Assembly (NCBI GenBank): GCA_963930775.1
Contig: OZ005689.1
Coordinates: forward strand, 9,312,854-9,376,853
Length of the DNA stretch: 64,000 nucleotides
Direction of reading: 5' to 3'
Origin: Cliona cf. orientalis
Lineage: Eukaryota > Porifera > Demospongiae > Clionaida > Clionaidae
Translations under genes and position numbers: made by a program
Part shown: positions 1 to 11,935 of the stretch, one piece after another
Position numbering within the stretch: the first letter of the stretch is position 1
Layout: the number at the start of each line of letters is the position of its first letter
Notes under the pieces: model-generated
What the model was told of the DNA's origin: nothing
The model's database searches: none
The model's input: only the letters and a program-made list of their open reading frames with translations

Positions 1-2870
1 GAACACCCGGTGTCATATCATCCAGGAATATGATCCACATAGGTTATGCCTTTGCACAACCCTTTCTAATACTAATCAAATCAGAATTAATGTGTGCACA
101 GAATACAGCAACACTAACAACTCATACACTCAAACTAATGCTTTTCATATGTAACACTAGTATAGTTCATAGCTAGCTCACTGTGCATGGATCTCATGTC
201 AAATGGAATCAGATCAAACATTAGCTAATATTGCTGACAAACACTTACTCTAGCCATTGTAGTGTTAGCTCTAGATGAACTCTATTGTTATCAGGGAACC
301 AAGATCCAGGGTAGTTACGCTAATTACAAAATCAGAATAAAGTATTATACCAGCATGAAATACTTGATGGCCTGTCCCTTCCTATTATTTCTATGACATC
401 ATTATAATATAGTGAGTATAATATGTTATCCTGTGCTAGTATACATGTCCCTGCAGGCCTGTGTGCATTTGAGAAATCATGCTGAGAAAGTTTTTGGTAA
501 ACTGTCCAGATTGAAACAGTCCACATGTTTTCTTTCTAAACTATACTTTCCTCATCTCCTGCTGAGTCCTGCAGGTATAAAATACTGCTGTTTTATGTAT
601 GCATTACGTGTATAATTCAAAGCATGTACTGATCTGTTGTGACAGTGTTACTAGCTATAATTTAAACTGAACCTGAAATTACATCAGCTTAATGGCAGCA
701 CTTAGATGATTATTTTAACCTTGTGTTTAGTATGGGAAATGATAATGAATCCACTTAGAGAGCACAAGTTGAAGAAAAAGGAACCATGATTCTTTGAAAC
801 ACCAAAAGAACATGAGGCTCATTGCAAACGTGTAAAAAAGCAATAAACAATATTATAGTTGATATCCTCAGGTATAGAGAAATTTGATACAAATGTGACC
901 AGTATCAATATGTACATGTATTATGCCTCAGGCAAGCAGCAGTACACCATTGGTGGTTGTTTTGATTACCAAAATAGGCTTCAACTTCACCCTCAAAATG
1001 TCTGTCACAATAACAGCCATTGGCATATTATATACAGCACATTTTCTATCGATAGCCTATGGTTGCCATAGCTACTGCATGTTGGACCATTGCTGGTACC
1101 CTAGTTGAACCTACAATGGCTCTATTGAAGATGCATGGTCGAAACCAATCCAGGTGCTTTCCTGAATGTGACACAGTCATACAGGCTTAGCTATATATGA
1201 TACAATGAGTTCAAAGGCTATTGGGTGCTGTCGTACTTTATTAAATGGTCCAGGACCTTCCTTAAAGTGGTCCCACTGGGCTGTCCACAGCAGAATGAAC
1301 CTGCATCAAAGCATGTGGAAGGACACACTTCAAGATAAGATGAAAAGCAGTCCTTCAGCATTTCATGATTAGTGTGCAAAATTGAGTGGATGATCAAGAT
1401 GCAACAACTTAAATCCCACAATTAGAAACAGACAATGTCATAGTTTAGCTTAATTTAATATGGAATCAAGATCAGTCTTCGAATTATAAGAAAATAAACT
1501 TAGAAATCTGGTAGTGTCTGTCATATCAGCGAGAGTCCTCCTCCCTGCATGTGTCACTGCACACTGCAATTGTTTTGATTTGGCCTGCATGAGCTAGATT
1601 GAGGATAATGGTGACAGGCAAGTGTAGCTAGGATGGTAGTCTGTTCCGAATCATGTCAATCTATAATAGCCAAATTATAGACCCTCTTGCAATTGCCAAA
1701 GTTAGCTTACCTTGCTGACAAGTTAATTATAATCTTCATGACAGCTAGCTGTCTTCCAACAAGCATTAAGACATGCATATAATACACACTCGAGAACAGA
1801 TTGCTGAGATTCAAATTGCATTAACTTCTCCCACAAACACATAATATACTGACTGTCAGTGTTAACTGACTCTACCTATGCATGTAACTGTGTAGCCAAC
1901 TAGTCTTTGCTACAAGATTCAGGCAGTTACTATATAGAGTAAGTAGCCATGTTCATGATTATCCCCACAGTAGCCAAAACAATACATTAACTTTCTAACA
2001 TTCCTAAATTGGACATGCATGGTGTTGTCCATAGACCAATTGAACTGCATGTTGGACTATCTTAAGTAAATTAATAGTATAAAAATTATGAGGACCACAT
2101 TTCAATTCAACCATGACAGCATGGTCTGATGGAATGGTAACAATCGTTATTAATCACAAGTAAAGTTGTCCCAATTAAAAGTACGTTGCTGTGAACAGTT
2201 CAACCATTCTATACTCAGACTCAGCTGAGCTGACATTCCTTTTGTTAAATTTATCATTGATGATGCAATTACCCTAATTCTATTTCATGCCAATGCAATA
2301 ATAATCACGATGCAGATCCTAGAGCTGTCATAATTGAAATAATATCAATAATAATTGGGTTTATTCTTAATAGCTATACTGCATATATGCACCCTGTATG
2401 TATGATCGTGGCAGTAACCCCTGGACATAATTAAATGGCAATGATCTCCCTTGACAGTCATTAGAAGGGCATTTTCCGCCGTGATAATTATAATTGTGAA
2501 CACCATAACTCCCCCTAGATACTTAATAAAATTGAGCTTTATCCTGCTGCCCCCCCCCCCTCGGCCCCCCCGATACAAATTGATGACATCATAATTTTAG
2601 ATAGGAAGCCCCTTACTAGTAGGGTAAAGCATCCCCTGGATGTCATAATTGGCCTTGGATACTATCAAGTTAACATAATATTATTTAATTTAAAAATACC
2701 CCATCCCTTCATCATCATTGACCTCCCCCCATGAGCAAGCTTAAGCCTCAAAAATATCTCCCTGAATATTCATTGAAGTTCATCCATAGGGGGGGTGTAT
2801 GCTTCTTAAATGTAAGAGCCTAGCTGTTAATAAGATTGTTGTGAGACAATTGAACAGTTCTTATAATTCG
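1..2870. other. Intergenic, no gene recognised
   Basis: AT-rich spacer. Open frames here are all shorter than 80 codons, start without context and lack domain-like composition. A poly(C) run lies near 2551. I see no splice-linked exons, RNA gene or clear repeat boundary in this stretch. Confidence 0.6.
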
Positions 2871-2871
2871 A

Positions 2872-3440
2872 ATAACGGACACCTTGGGAGCAGGCCTTTT
2901 GTCCTTTATATGGAGGTTGTCCCTTTATAGAAGCGGAGACAATTTACATACTAATATATAATTATATAGTCTACACATTATGATAGCTATATATATAGCT
3001 ATAGTTAGCGTTTGCAGAGGTGACTGGAGAAAGAATCAACAGGAAAGCAGGATATGAGCTGGATTTGAGTCTACTTCAATTTAAGTACTGTGTATAAACT
3101 TGAATTGTATCATGCATTGACTTGCCCCAGACCCACCTTCAAGAGAGCACCCCTCCTACAAAGGGGGAAGGGCCTGGCTAGGGTTAGGCTAGGCATCATG
3201 ATTACGTCACTAGCCGCGAAAAGGGGTGTGGCTTCCTGGCCGTCCGCTATTTAATTATACTGAGATGTTCAATCCGGTCCGAACAATCCGTCCGTTATAG
3301 AGAATTGAGAGGTTGTCCGCTCCTCGGAGGTTCGTAATGTACTAAGTCTATGGCAAATTCAATCCGTTCCATAGCGGTTGTCCGTTATATAGGGGGTGGT
3401 CGCTCCTGGGAGGGTCCGTTATGAGAAGTTCCACTGTATT
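2872..3440. repeat. Degenerate MITE with AACGGAC-type ends
   Basis: The left end reads ATAACGGACACC and the right end GGTCCGTTATGAGAAGTTCC followed by ACTGTA, so the ends are imperfect inverted repeats. Inside are several variants of TTGTCCGTTATA and TCCGTT, as in a non-coding element with subterminal repeats. A shorter relative with ACAGTGGAA at one end and GTACTGTA at the other lies at about 21775-21960. No transposase is seen. Confidence 0.45.
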
Positions 3441-3586
3441 ACATAATTATAATACCTGGAAGACCGGTACCTTACAGGAATCTAGAGTGGAAGGATTACA
3501 GCATACACCTACTAGATCAGATTATCATAACTATAGTCTAATAGTGTCAGCTATGGCTAGAAGTTTCTTGCACCAAGCACAGCTGC

Positions 3587-3594
3587 TATAAAAG
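3587..3594 (+). promoter_or_regulatory. TATA box of the eight-cysteine peptide gene
   Basis: TATAAAAG lies about 120 bases before the ATG at 3710 and is well placed for a transcription start near 3617, giving a short 5' leader. The core match is strong, but promoter activity is inferred from position only. Confidence 0.5.
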
Positions 3595-3709
3595 GACTAC
3601 AAACTCCAAAGTGGCTCATCTATCAGTTGACTGAGAGGGAAGGATATTATAGCTATCCTTCTAAAAAATTTTAAAATCTGATCACATTCTAAAATTTCTC
3701 ATATCAACA

Positions 3710-6582
3710 ATGAAAATTTTTGTTGCTGTCGGATTTCTTCTCCTTGTCCCTGTGATAGCAACACTTGGAAATGTACAGCCACGCTTAAGGGCACCCCTTG
3801 AAGAGGATGCCCTCCTCGAGTCCCTCCTGGCCCAGGGGGATGTCCAACGTGTACATGGAGGGCACCACAAAAATATTGGTGCCTATAATATCGGTTCATG
3901 TCAGAATCAATATGTGAATTGCTTGCTCAATAAAAATAATAACGCCGGCAAGTTCAAGTGAAATAATTTACAAATAAATTTTAGCTATAATTTATAGAGT
4001 GTATGAATATTAATATACAAGAATTAGTATAGAGCAGGTATTAATATGGGCCAAATGATGTCGCCTGTATTATTTACTAATTACCGTAAATCTGGAAATT
4101 TTCGTGTAATAAAACTTTCGTAATAAAAAATTTCGTGTTTAAAAATTTTCGTGGGACGACTCAGCCTACGAAAATAATTTTACATTGAAATTTTATTAGC
4201 AATGCTTTTACTTGCGAAGAAGATCACGAAAAGGCCTACAATCTAGTGAGCAGCCGTCGACAACAAACCTGAGATAGGTAGGCAGCAAGATTGATCGACT
4301 CTTGAACACGCGGACCGCCCCGTACTGCACTGCTAGCTGTAGCTGTACGTAGGTACGTTCGCGCATGCGCACACGCTCTAATATTTCGCTGCTTTAAAAT
4401 TTCAATGTAGAAAATATTTCGTGATATTTAATTTCGTAGTCGACAGGGACTACGAAAATATTTCAACAACGAAATTTTCCAGATTTACGGTATTTTAATT
4501 TACTGCAATTCTATAGCAGCTACTACTTTAATTAATCCCTAAATGATATTCACGTCATTTATCCTGTACAGTGCAATCGTATAAGTGCTACTGGGACAGT
4601 ATATTCTGTGATGGACCTTTCTTTTACACCGAAACATTTGAAGAATGCTGTGCAGCTGAATATGGAGATGGGCTTTCCTGGCGTGGTCCCTGGTCTCCTG
4701 GGCAACCTTCAAGGTGCCATTCCATGTTTTCTGTAAGTATACTGTTAATAGCAGACTATAGCAGAGGTCTTGATTCACTGATCATAGTCCTGCAAAAATG
4801 TGAACTGAGGTTGGCAACTAAGTATGTAGTTACTTTATTTTTGACCCCGCTGTGTCATCCCTACTTTTCTACACAATTTTTGTGTTGCTCTTATATACAC
4901 TTGTAAGGATCGATATTTTAGCCCTGTTCTCAGGCTCTCCCTCTCCTTTTCTCACTTTTCGCACGTAAATGTTATTCATATATAAAAAATATAATAGCTA
5001 TTTGCATGTGCGAAAAAGTGAGAAAAAAAAAGAGGAATAGCCTATACTATGGCATTCCAACACTGACAAAATTGGCAAGCTCAAATATATGGTCAAACTT
5101 GAGTCAGATATATGGTCAAACTCAAATATGTGGTCAAATTGTTGCCTATATATGGTCAAAGACAAATATATGGTCAAATTTTATATGATCAAACTTAAAT
5201 ACATGGTCAAACGAAAGTTATGGTCATTTTTCCCATATATGGTCAAACATGCAGCAAATATATGGTCAAAATTTAAGAAAATCCCCTTACATAATAGTCA
5301 CGGATATGACGTATCTATTAGTTAATTGGACCGACGTGACGTCAACAGAATCCGCGTTTGACGTTCGCGAATAAAATTCGCGATCGCGCGCACAAACGTA
5401 CACTCACGATCCTTACCTTATGTAGTCTCGTTCACGGACCCACTCCCTTTAGGGCGGAGTCTGGGGACTTGACCATTTCGCTCCGCTCCTACGTGGGAGG
5501 GCTGGTGCGCGAGACTAGGTACAATCGGACATTGTATTGTATGGTATAAAAGTAGTATGGTAAGCATGAATGAAACTACGTAGCTATTCATGTTCTATAA
5601 TATATCCTTCTGTACCTGGTGTGTCTCAACTTAGTCTCGAAACCAGACCGCTCCCACCGCAGCGTTCAGTTCTTTCAGGATGAACGCGCGTTCATCCAGA
5701 AAGAACTGAACGCTGCGGTGGGAGCGGTCTGGTTTCGAGACTAGTCTTACCTGGGCCAGCCTTATCCCCAGGCCCTCTCTCGATCTCCCAGTATTTGTTA
5801 TGAAAGATAGAGAGGGCCTGGGGACACGGCTAGCTCAGCTAATTTCATTGATACTTACCTTATAATGTCCGATTGTACCTATATAGTCCCGTGTGCCAGC
5901 CCTACGAAGCGTAGCGCGAGTGAAATCCCCAGACTCCGCCCCAGAGGGGGCGGGTCCGTGAACGAGACTACATAGCGGGTAAAGGGTCGTTTGTGCGGGC
6001 GATCGCGAATTTTATTCGCAAACGCGGATTCTGGCTGTGATTCTGTTGACGTCACGTCGGTCCAATTAACTAATAGATACGTCATATCCGTGACTATTAT
6101 GTAAGGGGATCTTCTTGAATTTTGACTATATATTTGCTTCATGTTTGACCATATATGGGGAAATGACCATAACTTTTGTTTGACCATATATTTGAGTTTG
6201 ATCATATAAAATTTGACCATATATTTGGCTTTAACCATATATATAGGCAACATTTTGACCACATATTTGAGTTTGACCATATATCTGACTCAAGTTTGAC
6301 CATATATTTGAGCTTGCCAATTTTGTCAGTGTTGGAATGCCATACTATACATGGGAATGAGGTAACTTACCAACTCTTGGTTGCCTTAGCAATGGTTAGC
6401 CCTTGGAAACAATCCTGGCTCCCGGATAGACAATATCATGTGTAGGTTTAATTTAAGTCACATGCATACTAGCTAAAGAGTGTCTGGTCCTGCTAATTAT
6501 TATTGTGGGTGGTAGTGGTGTAAAGAGTTAAAACTAATGTTATTGAGTGGAAAATTTCTGTCTACTTTTGCAGTGCAAGTGA
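3710..6582 (+). CDS. Small secreted eight-cysteine protein, three exons
   Basis: Proposed exons are 3710-3947, 4572-4732 and 6574-6582, giving about 135 residues. Exon 1 starts with a textbook signal peptide (MKIFVAVGFLLLVPVIATLG) and then an acidic, propeptide-like stretch. Its donor is CCG followed by GCAAGT, a GC-AG type intron, and the phase (1) matches the acceptor at 4571. Exon 2 carries FCDGPFF, a vicinal ECC pair and LSWRGPW, and ends at a good GTAAGT donor. The third exon adds only Cys-Lys-stop and brings the cysteine count to eight, all even. Both introns contain transposons (4084-4490 and 5043-6349). Family unknown; a secreted defensive, toxin-like or signalling peptide would fit. 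Exons 1 and 2 are well supported, exon 3 less so. Confidence 0.55.
4084..4490. mobile_element. MITE, CCGTAAATCTGG ends, TA target site
   Basis: Terminal inverted repeats CCGTAAATCTGGAAATTTTC and its reverse complement are flanked by TA on both sides (4082-4083 and 4491-4492), as in Tc1/mariner-type insertions. The interior repeats AAATTTTCG/CGAAAATA motifs and contains a GCGCATGCGC palindrome at 4371. There is no coding capacity. It sits inside intron 1 of the eight-cysteine peptide gene. Confidence 0.75.
5632..5743. mobile_element. Mini hairpin element, TAGTCTCG ends
   Basis: A near-perfect palindrome with arms of about 50 bases (TAGTCTCGAAACCAGACC and complement) around a short GCGCG centre. 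The 9 bases on each side, GTCTCAACT and GTCTTACCT, match at 7 of 9, suggesting a decayed 9-base target duplication. It is inserted in the middle of the larger foldback. Confidence 0.6.
5757..5832. mobile_element. Mini hairpin element, CCCCAGGCCCTC family
   Basis: Inverted arms CCCCAGGCCCTCTCT and AGAGAGGGCCTGGGG surround a 25-30 base loop. The core CCCCAGGCCCTC is shared with the element at 10611-10693, so these are copies of one small foldback family. Confidence 0.55.
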
Positions 6583-6599
6583 CTGGACCCCACCCTTTG

Positions 6600-7294
6600 C
6601 TGGATGAAAGAGTACTAAATGAACAATTAACAAAAATAGCTTTTTGCTACAGCTACAATTATTATTGTATGCATCTCTCTTAGTATTACAGACTAGGCCA
6701 CATTATACTGATCAGTCATTATTAAAATTTAACTTGCTCACATTCTATGCAGATAAAATTAATGCCATACTTGGCTTGAATTGCTACTTGCACGTATAAT
6801 AATTATTATGCTACTGCCCTGGAGCTATCAGTGCATGCAAGTTACCCATATATTATATGTACCATAATATTATACTCAGTATATAAAAATAATTTATTAT
6901 CTATGCATGCAAGCCCAAGCACTTCCTCAAAACTGTGCACGCATCATTATGTTATTATTAATATTCGTTAAACTAACATAAACGTTATTATTATCTCATC
7001 ATCTAAATACCAAATTCCATTGGATTTTACAATTTGGGGGTCTATGCAAGACTCGACTGTGCTCATTTGTGCATGCCAAAATAATTAATTAAATAGTGGG
7101 AGGTGATTGACCTCCTACTTGGCCATGGGGCCCATGCAACTTCCTTATGGTAAATAGCTACAGGCCCCATTAATAATTAATAATAATTGGGGATCTGTTG
7201 ATTAATGCCAACCACCTGCAGTATGGTAATTGGTGCACTGGCACCCATGACCCACTGGCTATAATATAACCGCTCTAGCAAGAACAAGTTAGTG
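6600..7294. other. Intergenic spacer
   Basis: AT-rich sequence after the last proposed exon of the eight-cysteine peptide gene. It may include that gene's 3' untranslated region, with ATTAAA near 6720. No other gene or repeat boundary is seen. Confidence 0.4.
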
Positions 7295-7296
7295 TA

Positions 7297-7851
7297 CCGT
7301 ATAGCGGGTAAATTTGGCGAGCATTAAATTTGGCGAATCACTCCCTTAAAGATATTGGCGAATTTTAAATTTGGCGACTTGACAAATTGTGAGCGCAAGC
7401 GCATGACGTGATAAAAAAGTGACGTAATGCATGGATCAGCTGCTAGTGCTGGCCGGCCGGCCACTCCATTCGCCAACCTAGCTAGCAGCTGTCCAGCCTC
7501 GAACCCAGCCTGGGTTCGAGGTTAGCAGTCGTGTCAAAAATGGAGACGTGTCAGATCGAGAGTTGTGTTCGAGGCACATGTTGATGACGAAGGTAGCGTC
7601 GGATGTTTAACCTGAAAGAACTTCAGCAGCGACATTGATTCCTGACAAACGATTACTGTTTTAGGTTGCGAGCAATCAATCTAATTTTGCTGAATTCGCA
7701 CTGCTCTCGTTCATCTGCGCATGCGCACACGGAATCATTACGTCAGAAAAATACGGTTATTTAAATATTGGCGAGTTTTAATTTGGCGATTTTCTTCAAA
7801 ATTCGCCAAATCGCCAAATTAAAAACCTCGCCAAAGTTTCCCGCTATACGG
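7297..7851. mobile_element. MITE, CCGTATAGCGGG ends, TA target site
   Basis: Ends CCGTATAGCGGG and CCCGCTATACGG are perfect complements flanked by TA (7295-7296 and 7852-7853). The inner sequence repeats AATTTGGCGA on both strands. It contains a small palindrome (CCTCGAACCCAGCCTGGG) and TGCGCATGCGCA at 7716-7727. Non-coding. A stray TACCGTATAG also occurs near 21497. Confidence 0.75.
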
Positions 7852-8276
7852 TATAATATAGACTGGTTTAATAGGTGTGAGTGGTGCAAGTGCTCGCCTG
7901 GTTCTGACCTGGGAGATTGCTCAATGGATCTTTTCTAATAATAATGAAGGTTGTTATTAGGAGCCAAGGGTCCACAACACTCTGACTGTATGCTATAATA
8001 TATCCTCTTGACTCCTTTAAGCAGCTGCTCTAAGTGGAGTTTTCTTGCAGTGTCTAGTGAATCTGGAAGATCGTTAATAAACTTAAGGCCACTGCAACTA
8101 TATTCACTGTTTATGATTATTTGCTTAAACTCAGCCAGACTGAGTATATTGAATTTAGCTTATAATTAGTGAGTAGCTACTCAGAATATTAAGCATGTGG
8201 CACAGTAAAAATCAATAAATCATTAATGATTGGACGAAAAAATTGTGATCTTTTTTGTTAAAAATCAGTGATTGAG

Positions 8277-9554
8277 TTACAGTGCTATATCCATGTTATC
8301 AAATATATCATTGATCTGTTCTAAATTTGCGTCAGGGTCTGCATCACCTCCATCTGCTAGTGCCATCTCATGAAGACGTTCATTCTCTTCCTTTAGCTCC
8401 CTGAAGGCAAGCATGCCCAGCTGAGCGTGTGATGCTTCGCCAATGGCCTTGCTACTCAATTACATGTTGTACTGAACTGGTGGGAGGTGGGGGTCACAAT
8501 ACTTTTCATGCCACAGGTGGAAAATCCCAGGATCTGGGCTTCGGACAATGTCTATGTTGCTCTGAACCAGTTTTCTGTAGAGTTTGACGTCTTCATAGCC
8601 CCAGCCCTGGATCCTGGTGTCAAATCCCCTCATGAAGAGAAAGTCAGAGCGGTACATGCACGTCATACCAAAGCCAAATGTCCTCCAGAATCCAGACTCC
8701 CGAGAGAGCACAAGTTGGTCTCTCCAGTACGGTGTCTCTTCCCTTTTACTACCATACACTATGGAAGGGTTGTAGAGACTGAACACTATGGGATAGTAGA
8801 CTCTCGTTGCTGGCACAGCGTTCAGGCGACATCTGTCTAAGAAGCCGTCTTTGAAGAAAATATCCACGTCACAAAAGAAGAGTAGCACGTTTCCTTTGTC
8901 CCATGCAGGATTCTGCTCCGGCGAAAAGCCCAACTCCGCGAGAAAACTCTTCTGCTCTCTCGATCACTTTGTAGTTTGTGAACTGGTGTTGCTCACTGAT
9001 AGAGGCCAGTATGTCCTTCACCTCCTGCAACCCATTGTTGCCAAAGTAGACTAGCATGAGGAAGATTTTTTGGTCTTTCTTAATGCCCTGCTCCACAAAC
9101 ATTTCCATGAACTGTTTGAAGGTGTCCACTCTTCCAGAGAGAGGAACTACGACATTAATCCATTCACTCCTCTTCATATGTCTATACTTGTACCTTCTGA
9201 ATGGGAGCAAATGGCCGAAACAGCTGAATGTGTTCATAGATATGTCTCTTGCCCTTGGAGTGAAAATATAGCTCATACTGTGTGCCAACTCTCTTGTTGG
9301 TTCTCCAGTATCCTTGTAACAGATCATACACTGTATACTGGTATGACTCACTGTCTGCATTCTCGTTCAAAATGCTCTGAGCCGTGTCCATCATTTCATC
9401 AAAATCTTGCTTTTTGTCGCCATTTGCCGGCAGTTCTGGTTTGTTGAGCATCCCCGAGTCCGGCTGATAGAGGCGATCTTAGAGACATATCTGCAAACTT
9501 TAAAGGTAGTCGATATAGCTCAGAACATGATGTTTCTTCGTCAGAATCACCCAT
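8277..9554 (-). pseudogene. Chondroitin sulfate N-acetylgalactosaminyltransferase (CSGALNACT family), broken
   Basis: Reading from 9554 downward, the frames give: an N-terminal piece (9399-9554); a second piece with GTQYELYF and LFRPFAPIQKV (about 9182-9451); a third with INVVVPLSGRVDTFKQFM and EEFSRGVGL (about 8920-9200); and a fourth with [11 protein letters not shown] (the DxD metal site), [23 protein letters not shown] and [10 protein letters not shown]. The order and motifs match the GalNAc-transferases that start and extend chondroitin chains in the Golgi. Frameshifts fall near 9440, 9190 and 8920. A TAA at 8460-8462 replaces the conserved Cys in QYKMC, yet the same frame continues with SSKAIGEASHAQLGMLAFR, a family C-terminus. 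No membrane anchor is visible. It is a young pseudogene, or indels in the assembly; I favour the former. Confidence 0.8.
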
Positions 9555-9896
9555 AGCAACTGTGGAATGTGAAATTACCTCAATTTGGTATTCGTGATTG
9601 TGACTACCATTTCCACTTCATAATTAACAAGTTTTAGCAAATTGAGCTTTTAATAGTGTAGCTACATTGCACAGGATGTAAGACGCGTGGTAGAAGGGTG
9701 ATATCCCAGTCACAGTCTCAGCCTGTCAGTATGTACCCATGGCCAACAGTGACATACATACAATTTGCATAAAATTAATGAGGACTATGAAACCATAAAT
9801 GTATTATACATAGTGAGATATTGCATACCTTAGCACTTAATACTGACATACACACTAATTTTCACAGAAACAACCAAATGATCCTTAACTTGTGTA

Positions 9897-10418
9897 TCAC
9901 TTGAGTGTTGCTATAAATTCCTCACAAGTCTTTATGGTGGCGAAACCAAATTTGAGGTTCTTGACCGATGCATCGTGAAACTCCTGTGTTGATGTGGCGT
10001 TGCCATCTCTCAGGAATATCACATGGAAGTTGTTAGCGAAGGCAGACTGAGCGGTCGTCTCACAGCAGAGGTTGGTCATGGCACCACACACCACTACGGT
10101 GTCTACACCACGTTCAAGGAGGTGTTTCTTCAGACTGGTGCCATGAAATGCTTCGTATGTAGTCTTGTCCACAATAAATGTGTCATTGTTTCCATCAGCT
10201 ACTGCTTCTACGTCCTCGATCAGCTTCCATTCATCTGTGTCCTTAATGATAGGGTTCTGCCACCATTTACGCAGAATTGATTCTGGGTCAGGGTCGTTGT
10301 GTTGAGTGAAGAATACTGGGACTCCCTGCTTGTGACACGCTTGGATCACACTCACAACCTTCTCTATGATGTTCATTTTTCGTGACATATCTTCAAAGCA
10401 AAGCTGCATATCCACCAT
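9897..10418 (-). CDS. Isochorismatase-like cysteine hydrolase
   Basis: The 173 visible residues cover nearly the whole domain. The family's catalytic Asp is in MVDMQ (D3), the Lys in IVDKTTYEAF (K85) and the nucleophilic Cys in GAMTNLCCETTA (C118). The fold's VPVFFTQH strand is also present. In-frame sequence upstream reads FARSSKRSVALI before the first Met and is preceded by a TTAG acceptor (about 10456), so the true start is probably in an upstream exon and the visible Met is internal. The family hydrolyses isochorismate, nicotinamide or related amides; the substrate here is unknown. It is intact and cytosolic, with no signal peptide seen. Confidence 0.85.
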   Translation of the reverse strand: MVDMQLCFEDMSRKMNIIEKVVSVIQACHKQGVPVFFTQHNDPDPESILRKWWQNPIIKDTDEWKLIEDVEAVADGNNDTFIVDKTTYEAFHGTSLKKHLLERGVDTVVVCGAMTNLCCETTAQSAFANNFHVIFLRDGNATSTQEFHDASVKNLKFGFATIKTCEEFIATLK

Positions 10419-10610
10419 GATCAGGGCTACAGACCTTTTACTACTTCTTGCAAAATCCTAATGGAAAGCGTAAAGCGTAGTCATAGTACAGTAGTACCCA
10501 CAACTCAATTATCGAATGACAACATTGCATATTGCACGTGCATGTTCTAACGACACGCACACTGTTTGCAGTAACATCAAGGGCTTATATAGTAACATAT
10601 ACACTGGAAC

Positions 10611-10693
10611 TAGCCTCGTCCCCAGGCCCTCCCAGCTTTTAATGTAATTTGCAAAATTACATTAAAAGCTGGGAGGGCCTGGGGACGAGGCTA
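10611..10693. mobile_element. Mini hairpin element with 9-base target duplication
   Basis: A perfect hairpin, TAGCCTCGTCCCCAGGCCC and complement, with arms of about 39 bases. It is flanked on both sides by CACTGGAAC (10602-10610 and 10694-10702), an exact 9-base target duplication typical of Mutator-type insertion. The near-perfect arms and exact duplication mark a recent insertion. Confidence 0.8.
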
Positions 10694-11614
10694 CACTGGA
10701 ACCATGGTACAAACACTTGACCACGATGTAGAGTGACTGTACAAACTGTGGTTTGTGTTGAATCTCAATTGGCAGAGGACAGTATTGAATTTCAGAAGGC
10801 AGCTTCAGTAAGCATCTGTGCATATCATACCAGTAGCTATAGAGTTTTTTTTATTTGAAGCCTTACCTCACCATGTATAGCTACATAGCTATTTAGAGTG
10901 TTGTATGCAATGTAATATAGGATGTCAGAAATCATATAGAGTCAAGGTAGTAAATGTATGTGTGTACTGTATGTAGTGAGGACTCTGAGAAGTATGTAAT
11001 GACAAGATCTTGGAAACAATAGACAGCTATTATGATGTGTTTAAGGCTCGCCCCCTCGATGTTTTATATCACACTAGTAATTTCATTATTAAGCATGTAC
11101 AGGTGGCTTCTTCCTCTGTGTAGTAATATTATCTGCTCTCAGAAATCTTATCAGTCTCTAGCTTATTGTAGGCGGATAGGAGAAAAATTTAATGTGTGTG
11201 CGTTTGTGTGTGTGTGTGCTGTACTGTTTCCCATATAATATAATAATTTTAAGATTCAACATGATTGTGCAGAATGATGCACAATACACACTCAGACTAA
11301 TTTATGTCCACTCACGGTGCAATCAAGCATGACTACGTATGACACAATATGTGCACTGTGTACCTAGTATTAAACTATTAAACATGGCTTGCATTGTGTA
11401 ATCCTCTCCACTGCCACAAGCTAGGAATGTAACCCTCAATCTTTATTGAATTTATAGCGACAAGCATTAAATTCCAGTCCCAGTGGCATTGTCATGTGAA
11501 ATACCTTGCAATTTTATGGTGTGCACAATGAAACACAATGAAACACGAAGCTCAGACTCACCCCTGAGTATTGATGCACTATTATCAGATCGCTATAGCT
11601 GGGCGGTATATTCA

Positions 11615-11935
11615 CTAGTCTGACTGGACTGACAGGAAAACCAAGAAATCATATATACCTAGTTTTAACCTAAAATTGAAACCTTCCAGGATTAATTTGT
11701 AGTGGGTTACCCTCCAATCTCCTAGTTTCTTATCAGTCCAGTCAGACTAGTGTTGAGGACAACAGTGATTTGATAATGGTTAGCTAAGTGTTACTCACAT
11801 TCTTGGTTGTAAAAAAACAGATGGCCATGGAAATACTATCATGACTGAAATTTCAACAATTAGCTATAGCCAGACAAAACATTACACCACTTGCATTTTT
11901 CAGGTATCTTGTGCACTAGATCTACAGGTATATAT
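11615..11935. repeat. Direct repeat copy 1, with internal MITE
   Basis: About 320 bases also found at 13853-14190 in the same direction. Each copy contains a small element with inverted ends ACTAGTCTGACTGGACTGA and its complement (11615-11752 here) followed by shared unique sequence such as GATTTGATAATGGTTA and TTGCATTTTTCAGGTATCTTG. No gene is seen in copy 1. Confidence 0.65.

Larger units (their letters stand above)
5043..6349. mobile_element. 1.3-kb foldback element with ATATGGTCAAA repeats
   Basis: Two long inverted arms, about 5043-5540 and 5860-6349, begin TATACTATGGCATTCC and end with the complement. Each arm has about nine irregularly spaced ATATGGTCAAA units, then a shared unique part containing GACGTATCTATTAG and GACCGACGTGACGTCA. 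The centre holds two further hairpin elements (5632-5743 and about 5757-5832). No transposase frame is seen; open frames in the arms merely read through the repeat. It lies in the last proposed intron of the eight-cysteine peptide gene. Confidence 0.75.

Noticed and set aside
7490-7530. tRNA-like GGTTCGAGG
   Set aside because: It is half of a small palindrome inside a MITE; no cloverleaf could be drawn.
8460-8462. Selenocysteine reading of the stop at a conserved Cys
   Set aside because: The codon is TAA, not TGA, and other frameshifts are present in the same gene.
10023-10280. Plus-strand frame opposite the hydrolase
   Set aside because: It is the shadow of the isochorismatase-like gene, whose catalytic residues are clear on the minus strand.
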